Below, piece by piece: positions 32,801-44,570 of a stretch of DNA of 64,000 nt. Source of the stretch: Diphasiastrum complanatum (lineage: Eukaryota; Streptophyta; Lycopodiopsida; Lycopodiales; Lycopodiaceae); contig CM055097.1 in NCBI GenBank assembly GCA_029204225.1, positions 36,504,976 through 36,568,975 on the forward strand. The letters are read 5' to 3'. The notes below the pieces were generated by a model. That model was not told where the DNA came from. It ran no database searches and was given only the letters and a program-made list of their open reading frames with translations. The position numbers and the translations under genes are program-made. How positions within the stretch are numbered: the stretch's first letter is position 1; every line of letters begins with the position of its first letter.

Positions 32801-34250
32801 AAAAAAAATTAGAAGAAGGTGACCCCTTCTCAAGTACTGAAGAAAGTGATCTGATACCAATAACCAAGTTGAGAACTAATTCACAAGCATGGCATTACAT
32901 AAGTCACAAATAGACTATAATATATGAACAATGAGCAAACTCCCTTGCAGTTTACTAAAGATCACCATATACAATCATATACAAAGCCCTACAAATGACA
33001 TAGTTGAGCTGAAGCTTCCAAAAAACCTTAATGCATGATTTGAATAGTAAAGGGGGAAGATTGTTTGGAAGGAAATATTTTACTGCTAGATGTCGTTGAA
33101 TGTATGTCCTAACCTACTTTTAGGAATCAAATTGGCAAACTATGATTTTTTTCATCTGCAATCACTCTCTCCAAATTATTATGAGCAATCAAAGCTCTCA
33201 CACGTTGATTTTAGAGTAACCTAGACATTAGTCAGCTCAGTCTAAGCCTCTACCTCATTTAGAAAGCATGCTTTTAGAGCTCAAGACTCGCCAATTAAGA
33301 ACTAGCAGGTCGATGATAAGCCACGGTAACGGCGCACAATGAGTCGATAAGCACACAGTATACAACTTAATTTGTGTCATGAGGATCTTAATAAGAGCAT
33401 GTTGTGGGCTCACAATCTTAGACAGAATTTTCAGATTCGATGCAATGGGGCTTTTTTTCCATTCATGAGAGGCTCCAAACTTTCAAGGTTCAGGCTCCAA
33501 ATTTTCAAGGTTCCGTCCATGAGGGCTCCGCTACAGCCGATCATGTTTGTTGGACAAAATCATGTCTCACCATAATGTCCTAGGTAATGAAGGGGGATCC
33601 TCAAACTTCCATTCATGTAAGACTTAAGTTGGCACACATTATGCCCCATGAATATTTCCATCAGAGCAACTGACCGGTGAACGCTTATGAAACATTTCAA
33701 TGAGCTGTTCTGCCCCCTTCACAGCAGCACTATGGTAACAATAACTAATAGAGAGAACGAGACTCCATACAAAGCACAGAAAATTTGCTTTCAGATTAGT
33801 CTAAAATTCTCTTCGATAGACTTGAAGAATCCCAAGAAATGCTATCAGATACCAATCAGAAATAAGTATGCAAATTGAAACAAGAATAGGGTGAAGAAAC
33901 CCACCTGCCAAATTGCTCCGATGTCAAATCCTGCTAGGCTCTTCCTGCCAACGTCAAGAAACATGCCACTTCCGCCCTTTGCTGAACCCAATTATGGCAA
34001 TAATTACTGAATCAACCCACCATTTGACATAGAGTGAGGACAAAGATTGCAGAAATGCTGAATTGTCTGCCTCCCTCCAGGAAAGTAATAGAATCAGAAA
34101 TCAGAAGCTCTGATGGAATTTGGATTCTCGTCTATCAAATGTGGTCGGTATATGAGAAATAGAAGCCCGTGCAGAAGCCGACATCCTGGAGGAGGCCATT
34201 TGGGCTTCGTCGTTGTAGGCGCTTATTATTAAATAGAGGGAGGGGCCATA
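32801..34250. other. Unassigned sequence
   Basis: No supported gene. Minus-strand primer-site-like matches (TTGGTATCAGATC near 32850, TTGGTATCTGATA near 33850) exist, but no LTR could be paired with them. Confidence 0.3.
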
Positions 34251-34252
34251 TA

Positions 34253-34356
34253 CATGTATATCTCTCGCCTGATCGCTGGATTTTTGCCACGTTTTCAAAA
34301 GTGCCATGTATATCTCTCGCCTGACCGCTGGATTTTTGCCACGTTTTCAAAATTGC
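34253..34356. repeat. 52-bp tandem duplication
   Basis: The unit starting CATGTATATCTCTCGCCTGA occurs at 34253-34304 and 34305-34356 with about two mismatches. It is non-coding. Confidence 0.9.
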
Positions 34357-34977
34357 CAGGTGGAAATAATCAGATGGTGCAAATATGCTACTCAATGCAC
34401 ACCAACTCTCTCACCTAATGTGCACCCTTAGATGAGCATTTTCTTGCACTAGGCACTAAATGCCTCTTTAAAATTCATTCTCAAGAGGCATATAAATCCA
34501 ACACTCTAGAGCTTCGATGTGGTTTCGCCTTTGTTTATGTTTTTGCAAATACCCAAGTGTCACCCAACACCTTGTCGAGCTTCTCAAACGCATTGATGAC
34601 TTGTGCTCACACTTCACACGCTAAATAAAGGGATATGTATATCTTGGCATAGGTTGCAAGGTGGCGTTTAGCTCCATCCCTAGTGTGCCACATGGTGACT
34701 CACCATTTTTAACTTTTCCAACTAGCAATAAGCTATTGTGATTATCTGCTAAAAGATGAGATGTCACTCTTAGATGAGTTTGAGCATTGAAATATTTTTT
34801 TATATCTACTTATTCTTTCGAAAAGCAATCTTTGTTTTTTTTTTATTTGTTAACCATTTAAAAATGCCCCACACAAGGCAAAGATTCTCGTGATGTACGA
34901 TCACCTTGTTAAAGGCGAAATACATCAAAGTCATATTTAGAGAGCTAGTAAAGCAGTTGTGGCAGGGAATTCTAGCA

Positions 34978-35010
34978 TAAGGGCCCTCGCCCTCGCCCTC
35001 GCCCTTGGGA
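34978..35010. repeat. Short CCCTCG microsatellite
   Basis: GGGCCCTCGCCCTCGCCCTC is a run of about three six-base units in otherwise AT-rich DNA, followed by a diverged unit. Confidence 0.7.
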
Positions 35011-35078
35011 GCCCTCGTGCTAGAATGCCCGACCCCATGTGCTTAACCCAGCATAAACATCAACTTTTTTTATTCCCT

Positions 35079-35134
35079 CCTTTTGGCTTGCATGTGACAA
35101 GATTTTTGAAGATCTTCACTTGGCGATCGTTATA
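35079..35134 (+). repeat. Conserved 56-bp LTR end
   Basis: From CCTTTTGGCTTGCATGTGAC to GGCGATCGTTATA it matches the end of the chromovirus LTR at 6780-6835 (minus strand) with about four mismatches. Sequence upstream of it shows no similarity to that LTR. Confidence 0.85.
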
Positions 35135-35135
35135 G

Positions 35136-35147
35136 TGGTATCGGTTA
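35136..35147 (+). promoter_or_regulatory. Degenerate primer-binding site of the 35-kb gypsy
   Basis: TGGTATCGGTTA resembles the tRNA-iMet site and sits one base after the LTR end. It has decayed in its second half. Confidence 0.6.
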
Positions 35148-36296
35148 CAAGCACTCTACTAAGGTTTATTGAAGAGGCATAGAAGCTTCTAACAGGTCCG
35201 ACAAGCAATCATAATCTCAGATCATGCAAAAAATGCATTTTTGGCCTCCTTCAACAAGCAAAATATGATCGTGTCTAATGCACATCTATCCAAATTGGAT
35301 GCATGATGGCTCAAATTAGAGGCAATCCATCATATCTTTAATCTTGTATTAAGAACCAACAGGTTTAGACCCCCATTTAAAAGGTATTCATGCCCCAAAA
35401 TCACCAAAAATACATTATTTTTTGAGGTTTTGAGCCCTCTAATGGTGTCTAATCCTAACCAAACTTCATGACAGCCCTAGGACAACTTCATTACATCTCA
35501 TAAAGAAAAGATAGAGATGATCCAAGGCTTATTGGGCTGGAGTGCAATTTTTGGTGATACCACCTCCCAAAGTGCACCCTCCTACCTGATTTTTATCCAT
35601 TTACAGCTCGCACGTGTGAAGCTTAGGTGGTAGGGTGATGTGGCAAGTGCCTTGTAGACCCACTCTCCCTCCGTATTGTGCTTTACAGTGATCGATTCGG
35701 TGTCCTGTAGAGAAAGTTATGGCCGTTTGAAGTTTGGCAGTTTTTGAGCTAAAATTTGCAAAATTTTGGAAATGTTCTAATGCATGCATGCTTGTAATTC
35801 AATGTAGTGTTTATCTATTAATGGAAATGTATGGATAGACCTGTATGCATGCTTGGATGCATGTTGCATGCGTAATCAGTGATTTGATAAGTAGATTTTT
35901 TGCATGTAGCTATTTTTGGTAATTCTAGATCAAAAAGCAAAATTCCTAGTAATTAGGCTATTTACGAAAAAAAAAATTCATTTTTTCAACAAAGTCAGTG
36001 CATGTCAAGTTCGATGCATGCATAATGTTTCGAAATGATTCGGAATGTGACAGTGCTTGTGAATCTGTTTCGGTCGGATTTCGGAAATTCTAGGGTTTCA
36101 TGAATTTTTAGACTTGGTCCTAAAAGTTGTTGTTGTTTAATCAGTTTGATATTGATTTTGCAAAATTTTTGGCTTAAATGAGTGAAAGACCTTGTTGAGT
36201 AATATCGGCCAGTTATGAAGGTTCTGAACTTTTCACTTGTTAGTTGATGATTGGATCTCGACTAATTAAGCAAATTTTGCATGTCAAGAAATCAAT

Positions 36297-37204
36297 ATGG
36301 CAGATGATAATGCAAATGCAGCTCTGGATGGTCAGGTGCCAATGCCTACCTATCTGCAAATTTGTCAGTCGTTAAGCCAAGCGCTTAATGAAATAAACAA
36401 CAGGAACACTTTAAGGGATCAACAAATGGAAGTACTGTTGAATCAAGTGAAAACTCTATCTGCACCAAATTTGGGCTTTCAACTTGAACCTTTTTCGGGG
36501 GAGAAGAAAGAGAAAAAACCTGAAGTTGTGGATGACTGGTTAACCAAGTGGACCGGTTATTTTAATCTACACGGAATTTCTGAAGAAAAAAAGATTGAGA
36601 GTGTTATTCTGTTCTTCCGTCAATAAGCTTCATCATAATGGCGTGATTTGCAACCTAAACCTACCACATGGGATGAGTTTATAGAAGTGTTCAGAAGGTC
36701 GTTTGTGGTTTCGAACGACTCAAATTTCTACCAAAGATTTGTTAATTGCAAAATGGGTACTCGGAGTTTGGACTCGTACCTACAAGATTTTATGGATTTA
36801 TGGAATAAAGTTCTCTCATTCGATGCAAAACTGGCACTGTGGTAGTTTATCCTAGGTCGACCTACAGATTATCAGAATGAGTGTAAGCGCAATGTGCGTC
36901 AAACTTTCGATGACGTCGTACGAGTCACGAAAGCGTATAATTCTACAATGGTGACATCTAGGAAGCAATTACAGGCTAATCCATCTGGATCATCCGGACC
37001 CAACCAAAAGAAAGGAAAGAAAATAGTTCGTGGGAGTAAACAATCTAAGTATTTCGACGAACTAGATCAAACTGCATCTGAATTTAGACAAAAGAAGCGT
37101 TTGTCTCGGAAAAAGACAAGAAGGACCAATGTGTGTTTCCATTGCAGTCAGCCTGGACATGTTATGAAATTATGCCCTGAGCGAAAGAAGGCGCAGCTCA
37201 AGTG
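36297..37204 (+). pseudogene. Gypsy gag with zinc knuckle
   Basis: It starts MADDNANAALDGQVPMPTYL. The capsid core follows (VDDWLTKWTGYFNLHGI, FRRSFVVSND, SLDSYLQDFMDLWNKV) with stops at 36624 and 36843. The knuckle CFHCSQPGHVMKLC at ~37132-37173 is intact CX2CX4HX4C. A Lys-rich region precedes it. Retrotrans_gag family. Confidence 0.85.
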
Positions 37205-37642
37205 ATTGAGATGTCAGGTAAAGAAAATCTTAAGCTGGAATTTAATAAAGTTAATTGTGAGTGTGATTGTTCTTTCAGTACTACTTCATTCTTGCCGAAT
37301 GATTTATTTCGTTTGAAAGGCACTGTGAATGGACATGAAGTTAGTATTTTAGTGGACAATGGATCTACTCATAATTTCATTAACTCTGGTCTTGTTGTGC
37401 AGAAACTCGGCCTCAAAACTGAAGCCAGTAACCATAGATATCGTGTATATCTAGCTTCAAGTGCGGAGTTGGAGACGTGGGATGTTAAAGTTCCAAGGCT
37501 CCCAGTTTGGATCCAAGATTATAGAGAGTTAATTAATTTCCATGTTTTGGATTTAGTGCGTACGAACATAATTCTAGGATACGAGTGGTTATTTAATAAG
37601 CATCCTAATATAGATTTTGAGAAGCATGTTCTCTCTTTTTAG
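37205..37642 (+). pseudogene. Gypsy aspartic protease
   Basis: GHEVSILVDNGSTHNFINSG near 37333-37389 is the flap/active-site motif of gypsy proteases, with DNG where DSG or DTG is usual; the catalytic Asp is kept. It ends with NIILGYEWLFNKHPNIDFEK, matching the LG.(D/E)WL segment. One stop at 37640 separates it from RT. Confidence 0.82.
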
Positions 37643-38700
37643 GTTGGTAAAGAAATAGTTACATTGTTTGGAGACGATTTTGTACATCCATTTGGGATGA
37701 GTTCATTTGCTAATGTAATGGAAATTTTTGATTCGCAATATGAAGCTTATTCTTTATTTGCTAAGCCAATTTTGGATTTATCTGAAATGTATCTAAGTAG
37801 TTGTGAATTGTCAAAGATTCTTAACTCTGTAGACTTAGATCAGGAGCAAATTGAAAAGAATAAGATACTGTCTGAATTTGAAGATGTATTTCCAGTTGAA
37901 TTACCTCATGGAATACCGCCCTCCAGATCGGTGGACCATAAGATTGAGTTGATTCCAGGTAGTCACCTTATCTCTAGACAACCTTACAAGTTCTCTCAGA
38001 AAGAAGAGATAGAGATTACTAAGCAAATTGAAAATTACCTAAAGATGGGTCGTATTCAGCCAAGTAATTCGCCTTGGGGTGCTCCTGCTCTTCTACAACG
38101 AAGAAAGATGGAGGCTTTGGGCTGTGTGTGGACTACAAGGGGTTGAATAAGGTAACTATTAAAAATAAATATGCTTTGCCTCGTATGGATGATCTAGTAG
38201 ATTGATTAGGTGGATCTAAAGACTTCACAAAGATAGATCTGAGAACCGGATATCATCAGATTAGGATTCATTCGGATGACGTGCAAAAGACAAGTTTTCA
38301 AACGAGATTCGATCATTATGAACTTCTCGTGCTTTCTTTTGGTTTGAAGAATGCACCAGCTACGTTCTAACAGATGATGTGAATGATCTTTTTTGTCCAT
38401 ATCTAGGGAAGTTTGTGGTTGTATTCTTAGATGATATTCTCGTCTACAGTAGGACACTTAAGGAGCATTTGAGTCATCTTAAGACTGTCTTTGATATTCT
38501 TAAATGAGAGAAACTTTATGCTAAGGAATCTAAATGTGAGTTCTTTAAGCATGAGTTGTTGTACCTCGATCATAAGATCACCCGTAGTGGGTTGGAGATT
38601 GACGAGAGTAAAGTCAAGACAGTTCTTGAGTGGCCGATACCGAAGACGGTTAGAGAAGTTATATCTTTTCTCAGTTTTACAGTTTTCTTTCGTAAGTCAA
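37643..38700 (+). pseudogene. Gypsy reverse transcriptase, broken
   Basis: FPVELPHGIPPSRSVDHKIE, RQPYKFSQKEEIEITKQIEN and [14 protein letters not shown] open the RT. After a frameshift near 38100 come [33 protein letters not shown] and [19 protein letters not shown], where FLDD stands for YLDD, is at ~38426. HKITRSGLEIDESKV and PKTVREVISFLSF follow. Several stops. It ends at the copia scrap. Confidence 0.85.
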
Positions 38701-39030
38701 TTGAGGATTATTGGATTTGCCATGAAATCTGGGATTCAGTGACAGTGAAATACAACTCAAGTTGTCAAACAGAATGGTGGTAGCATTGAATTGAGTGTGA
38801 TGTAAGTCGTGAAGTAATAACCTGATCCATACAGCTTCTTTTGAAGCTTGACATGCTGCGATGTACTCTGCCTCTATCAAAGAAAGCGCAACTGATTTAT
38901 GTTTTCTTGAGTTCCACAAAATTGTTACATGCGTGCACTCCACGTCCCATATGCATCTCTTGAATGGGTCTCCAATCATGGATGTGTAAGCAAGCCTCAT
39001 GTTCACAAGTAATCCCATGAGCTTCCTGCA
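38680..39030 (-). pseudogene. Copia RNase H fragment
   Basis: The minus-strand frame contains NSRKHKSVALSLIEAEYIAA, CQASKEAVWIRLLLHDL and NPRFHGKSNNPQLTYE, the RNase H end of a copia. Its left edge overlaps or abuts the end of the gypsy RT, so the exact junction near 38690-38720 is ambiguous. Confidence 0.82.
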
Positions 39031-39034
39031 TACC

Positions 39035-39741
39035 TGTTGTGAAAGATTATGCAAATGCCAACTTAGGCCAATATTGGTTAAAGATTTGCAAATGGCAATT
39101 TAGGCCAACATTGCGCATATTAAACTTAGGCAAATGTCATATCATTCACGTTATGAGAGTTTGTGCACATGCTATTGTAAAATGCCAAATTAGGCCAATA
39201 TGTGAGGCCAACTTAGGAAGATAACAATGTGCAAACTTGAGCCTCAAGTGAGTGCTACACAAGTTATTACATTCTATTGGCTACATTTACCAATGTCTCA
39301 TCTTGAACATTGGTGACAATGCAAGGCTCGGACTAGAGATGTAACTTGCACATTAGATAAGGTTCTAGAGAGGAATCTTACCCTCCATATTTCATATAAA
39401 TAGGGGTTAGCCCATTCATTTTCATTATTGGAATAGAGAGAGAGTCTTCCTTTCCTTGATCTTTTCATTTGTTGTATTGTGGAGAGATAGTAAGAGAGGA
39501 AGAGGCTATTGCTTCATGAGTTAGTATTGTGATCTTCTTGTGTAATGTGTCTGGGCACATGAATGAAGGTTATTGGCATATTGTTGATCATATGTAGAGC
39601 TCTTGTGAACTACTTAAATAGAACCTTAAAGATCTTGGTGATGTAATGAAGCTATAGTGTGATATTGTGGCTCATTGCATTTTGTAGTCTTCAAGTAGAA
39701 TCAAGATTGATACTTATGCTTCTTGTTGACAAATTTTAACA
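39035..39741 (+). repeat. Copia 5' LTR, about 707 bp
   Basis: It starts TGTTGTGAAAG, ends AAATTTTAACA, and is followed directly by TGGTATCAAAGC. A TATA box lies at 39395-39402. The first 200 bp contain three to four copies of a GCAAATGCCAACTTAGGCCA-like unit. Only ~190 bp of the following internal region is left before another element begins, so the copy is truncated. Confidence 0.75.
39395..39402 (+). promoter_or_regulatory. TATA box of the 707-bp LTR
   Basis: CATATAAATAGGGG is a strong TATA match, ~340 bp before the LTR end. Confidence 0.65.
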
Positions 39742-39753
39742 TGGTATCAAAGC
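39742..39753 (+). promoter_or_regulatory. Primer-binding site after the 707-bp LTR
   Basis: TGGTATCAAAGC differs at one base from the standard tRNA-iMet site and directly follows the LTR end. Confidence 0.8.
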
Positions 39754-39933
39754 TTTCTTAAGGCTTCATAAAGCTTTTATATAGGTCATTTTGAAGGAAT
39801 TTGCATTTGTTTCAAAGAAAGTCAACACAACATACAATCTTGCCAATGTAGAAAAATCAACATCTACTCAATGAAAGAGATGCAAACTCAATAAGAACTT
39901 GATAAAACATCAAATATTTAATAAAACAATGAA

Positions 39934-40746
39934 GTTGATGTCAGTACAATAGCAGTACCCTACTGTACTCACGTGTGGATCCAAAAATAGCTACTGGAGA
40001 GTTTGCGGATCCAAGACAATCCTAACCCTAGTTAATAAGCTAGAGGGACTTGGCGCCCTACGTATGTAAGTCCAACCCGATGATCACATAGTTATTTGGT
40101 TAGAAGTTAATAAAAGGACTTTAAGCGTTTTTGTGAGACTTCTAATATCGCAAGGCCCAAAAGTCAAGTTAGTGAATAAAATAGGGGTTCCCACCGAAAT
40201 TTAATTTCAAATTGGTTCCCTCCAATTAACGAATGGGTTCCCACTCTTTTTAAAATTTGAATAGTTAGGGAGGTAGAAATTGGCCAATAGGAATTGAGGC
40301 CAAGACCCTCCAATCCACTATATAAGTGGTAGTTTCGAATCATTGTACATATTCTCTCTTCATTTCAATACAAGCAGGTTGGCCCTCTTATGGAATGGAT
40401 CAGGAATGTCCTTGCTCTCTATCTCTCTTCCTCCATCTCTCATGCTTCTTTGTGTTTGCTAATTGTTGGATTTGATGTTTATTGGGATTGAATGTTCTTA
40501 TGCTTTTTATGAGAGAGAGAGGAGAGGGAGATAAGGGCGAGTTTCTATCATTATGGATTAGGGTTGATGGATCTAGTGTTAATTATTAGTGTTAATGGAT
40601 CTTAGTGTTAATGTGCACATGCTGGACTATAAAATATGTTATCGCTCTCATGGGAACAAACCTTCGCGTGACAACTAACTTCATCTCCTTGATGCTTGTG
40701 TGCTTAGATTCAGGGTTGAGACTAGGATAGGAAATAGCCCACTACA
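39934..40746 (+). repeat. Gypsy (Tat/Athila-like) 5' LTR, left end approximate
   Basis: The right end (...CCCACTACA) is fixed by the primer site four bases later. The left end at TGATGTCAGTAC is inferred. A TATA-like CACTATATAAGTGG is at ~40317-40330. Confidence 0.6.
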
Positions 40747-40750
40747 ATTT

Positions 40751-40768
40751 TGGTGCCGTTGTCGGGGA
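40751..40768 (+). promoter_or_regulatory. tRNA-Asp-type primer-binding site
   Basis: TGGTGCCGTTGTCGGGGA is close to the TGGCGCCGTTGCCGGGGA site used by Tat/Ogre and Athila gypsy elements. Confidence 0.85.
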
Positions 40769-42093
40769 GCTACACCAATTTTTTAGCTTGCAGCACATTT
40801 GGATGGATGTTAGCTTGCATTTAGGCATCTTGTTTAGTAGGGTCAAAATTGCATTCTAGGGTTAGATTGGGAGCTATTTTGCTTGATTTGAGTGGTTTTG
40901 CTTGTTTGAAATCTAATTTTATTGTTGAACAAGGGAATCCATACAGATCACAATTCTTAAGATCCATTTGGATCAGAGAAATCAGATAAAACAACAAAAA
41001 TCATTCATTTCCGTAAGATTTGGTGAAGAAGAAGACAATTTCGTCATCAGGTTAATAACTTCTTGTTCTATAGAAAAGAACCTTCGTTGACTTACAGACA
41101 AGATCGGATTTATACAAAGTATCTTCAATTGAAGGGTGAAGATTAATTCCTAGCAAATCTCCAGAAACAAAACAAAAACAATAGAAAAAAACCATCAAAA
41201 ACCCTTAAAAAACAAAAAAAGAACCTTCGTCAGATTTATTGCACATAGGTGTGATTCAGATCTATCTACTATGAGGTTGGCAAAGATTAATACCAAAAAT
41301 AGAAGGCCAAAACGATTGTTCATCTAGTTATTGGTAACCTTGTGTGGAAAATTTACACCTTTTTACAAAAATATCAGATTTCTAAGAAGAACATTCGCCA
41401 GAATCAGAGTCAAAGTCAATTCGACTTACTATTTCTGATAATCAATTAGTTGGATGAACGTTAAGTCAAGGCCAATTTTCATATTGACCTATTTTTATCA
41501 AAGGTTAATTTTTTGCAAAAATAATAGTATTACTCTTGAACTTTCGCTTACTTTTCTGAGGATTCTAAGCATAGTATTTCATCATTTTTGAGTTCGGCTA
41601 AGATTAGATCTATCAAGATTATTCAAAAAGTCTACTTTAATCCTTGCCAAACTGTAAAAACCTTACGCTAAAAATAACCTTTGCCAATTCTACCCTAGTT
41701 TTATTTGTGTCAAATTTACCCACTGTTAAGTCGACGAAGATTACTTTTACTAGATTTGTCAGAAAACAACCAGATCAGTAATTTTTATCCAAAATAGCAA
41801 TGAAGAACCTTTGTCGAGTCAATCCTCGCATAAATTTTTTTCACCCGTACTATTTTTAGGTTCTGATCTACTAGATCTAGCCATTGTCAAATTTCTGAGA
41901 CATTCTGTTACATTTTTATTTGATTCTAAATTTTTTTTACCTTTAGAAGTATCAATCGCTTGATCAAAGATCTATTTTCAGAAAATCAGAAATCTAATCA
42001 TTGTCAAGTGATAGAATTTTTACAATATCTGATCTGAGATAAGATTTGATTGAAAAATCTAGATCCAATCTCATTGTTTGATCGAATTGATTC
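40769..42093 (+). other. Untranslated leader of the Tat/Athila-like gypsy
   Basis: About 1.3 kb of AT-rich sequence lies between primer site and gag, without a long frame. Such long leaders are common in this lineage. Confidence 0.55.
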
Positions 42094-43660
42094 ATGATGG
42101 ACGTTCCACCAGTGATTGTTAAAAGGTCACCTTGATTAGAGATTCCAAAGTATAATGGGTTAATTTGATCCTGTCAGATTTCTCAAAATTTATTTTTGAA
42201 TCATGTGAGGTATATGGCAAAGTTTTTCCAGAAGATAAACTTAAGCTATTCTTTATGGCCTTAACTGGAGTAGCACAAGATTGGTTTTATAACCAAGATG
42301 AAACAGAACGTGCATATTGGAAAGTTGTTAAACAAGCCCTCATCACAAGATTTAAATCAAGAAAATTTATGGAAGATCCCTTCCCACTTGTAAGTAAAAT
42401 TAAAATGGCAAAGAGAGAGGGAGTACAAGATCATATTGAATGGGTTAAACACCTCAGATCGGAGTGTGATTCTGATTTAATTAATGACGATGCCATGATT
42501 ATGTGGTTTTTAGCAAGTCTACCTAAAAGGATTAGACGTGAGCTAAAATGCCATACTGAGTATATTTCCTTACAAAATGCTATGGACGATGCGATAGGAG
42601 AAGAGATAAAGATTCTGATGATGAACCAAACATTGGAATGTTGCATTATATAGCGAGGCAAACCACTACTACATCCACCACTATTGCATCTTTGAACATT
42701 AATGCTACTGCAAAATTGATGATGAACGAGTTCGAGAAACTTGGTCAAAAGCAGCAGATGCAGCTGGATAAGATGCTATCTAAATTCAACGAGAAGACGA
42801 AAGCTTTGGAAGAGGTGTATGCTAAGAGTAGCAATGCAACGAAAAAGTTCGCAGTTCGCTAAGACTTTTCCTAGTCGGGAAAATGTCTAGTGTTTAATCT
42901 GTGCGGGAAATCACACCATGAATGAATGTCCAACATTGAAACAATGTCTGACGAATACTATTTGTCATCTGTGCAATTCTACGAGACATGAAATAGCCTT
43001 TTGCTTGTTTAATCCTCGAATTATCCAGCAAAGGTATGCTAAGCTTCAATATCGGGAACCTACTATCTATAAGGGACCTGATCCTAAGAACCAGGCTCAG
43101 AACTTTGGCCTAGGATTTCATGAACGACTAGCTTTGCCAGCACAACAAGCTCCTCCTATGAATCTAATGGAACCAAAGCTTTACAATGGTAATGAGCAAT
43201 GGAGTTACAGTAATGATCAAGAGATTGGACCTTCAAAATAGTATGTTATTTATGCTGCCGTGCAACAACAAGCAGCAAGACAATGGGCCAGAACACCACT
43301 TGGATGCTTTGCATGCGAAGAGAACCACATAGTTGTGAAATGTCCAAACAAAGAAAAGTTTGTCCCATTCTGTCATGAATGCGGTTATGGACATTGTTAT
43401 AAGAATTGTCCAGTAAGACGAAAACCACCACTGGTTACTGCTCCAGTGAATATGATTATGATCAAGCAAAGACCAGCAGCTCAGCCTACTAAACCAAGTG
43501 TACCTTTGTTGGTTGTTACAAGAGCACAAAAGCAGACAGAAGTTTTGGTTGATCCAGTACCTGCTAAATCTGTACCAACTATAGATATACCTACTACATC
43601 AGGGGTGTATTCGAATCTCAACTTAGAAAAGAAGAGATACCAGAATATGAGATAGTGGAT
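42094..43660 (+). pseudogene. Gypsy gag with three zinc-knuckle-like motifs
   Basis: A start at 42094 (MMDVPPVIVKRSP) is quickly broken, then the capsid reads VFPEDKLKLFFMALTGVAQD then WFYNQDE, with LPKRIRRELKCH. A helical segment follows (EFEKLGQKQQMQLDKMLSKF). Knuckle-like motifs are CHLCNSTRHEIAFC (~42966), CFACEENHIVVKC (~43308) and CHECGYGHCYKNC (~43371); the last two have one residue fewer before His. Stops at ~42651, 42860 and 43239 break it. Confidence 0.75.
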
Positions 43661-44570
43661 TAAACAATTGCAAGAAGAAGAGGAATTAGAAGCAACTAAA
43701 GCAGCAGCCGAAACCCATACTTCACATATGCCATCTTCAAAATCCATGAACGGATGTTAATACTCAGTTGCACCATCATGAAGAACCCTTCAAGATGACA
43801 GAACCTGAAGCGCCGCAAACAGAAATGATCGTGAATATTATGTCTAACAAGATGGATATTACATTGGGAGAATGTCTTAAGCTGGTGCCGAAAGGCAAAA
43901 AAGTTAACTTAGATTGAGCCAACAGTCCATCATGAGCCACTGTTTGTGCCGGGTTTGAAGAATCGAATGAAGTGCTCAATGAAGGAGCAATCTGGGAGAG
44001 TGAGCAATGAAACATCACACTGCCAATACAACATAGATAGTTTGGTATTGAAGCGGTCGTGATAGATGGAGATTCAGGAGTTAACCTAATTTCAACAAAG
44101 CTATGTGCAAAATGGGGCCTTACAAAGATTAAGCCTACAACTTTTGCCATTAAGATAGTTGATCCGTTCTAAGGGTTTGGTAGAAGATATACATGTCAAG
44201 ATCGCCGGAGTTTGGTAGAAGATATACATGTCAGTTTGTTGTTACTTTTGTAGTAATGGACTTACCTGACGAACCGAATGTTTATCGTGTCTTACTAGGA
44301 CATCCATGGTTACGAGTTGTGCAAGTAATTCATAATTGGGACACCGGAAAAATCACTTTTGAGAATCATGAGCGTGCAGTCAAAGCTGATCCAAACACTT
44401 GGACTATTAGGCCAGTGGTCCAAAAAGGGGAGGATGCTTCATCAACAACGGATCATACATGTGACAGACATGCAAAAACTTTGGGAGTTCATTATGACTC
44501 TCAAACTGACCAATGTGAGTACTTCAAATGCCCAGTTGTGACATACAAAATTAGGACACTTAAGCATGAG
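43661..44570 (+). pseudogene. Gypsy protease region, broken
   Basis: The segment VVIDGDSGVNLISTKLCAKW (~44056-44115) matches the (V/L)DGGSGVN(I/L) motif of this gypsy group's protease-like domain. After a frameshift VYRVLLGHPWLRVVQVIHNW then DTGKITFENHERAV follows, equivalent to the LLG.PWL block before RT. A 25-bp unit (GAGTTTGGTAGAAGATATAC-like) is duplicated at ~44175-44230. The RT is missing: copia sequence starts near 44570. Confidence 0.75.

Larger units (their letters stand above)
35079..38700 (+). mobile_element. Ty3/gypsy retrotransposon (LTR end, primer site, gag, protease, RT), truncated
   Basis: An LTR end and primer site at 35134/35136 are followed by a ~1.1-kb leader, then gag, protease and RT in gypsy order. 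The element stops inside RT near 38700, where a copia RNase H scrap on the other strand begins. Multiple stops make it a relic. The outer start of the LTR was not located. Confidence 0.8.

Noticed and set aside
32850-33860. Two minus-strand primer-site-like words about 1 kb apart
   Set aside because: No LTR ends, purine tract or repeated flanks were found; the words may be chance.
34978-35010. CCCTCG repeats as a regulatory element or telomere-like repeat
   Set aside because: Only about three units and not of the TTTAGGG type; a simple microsatellite.
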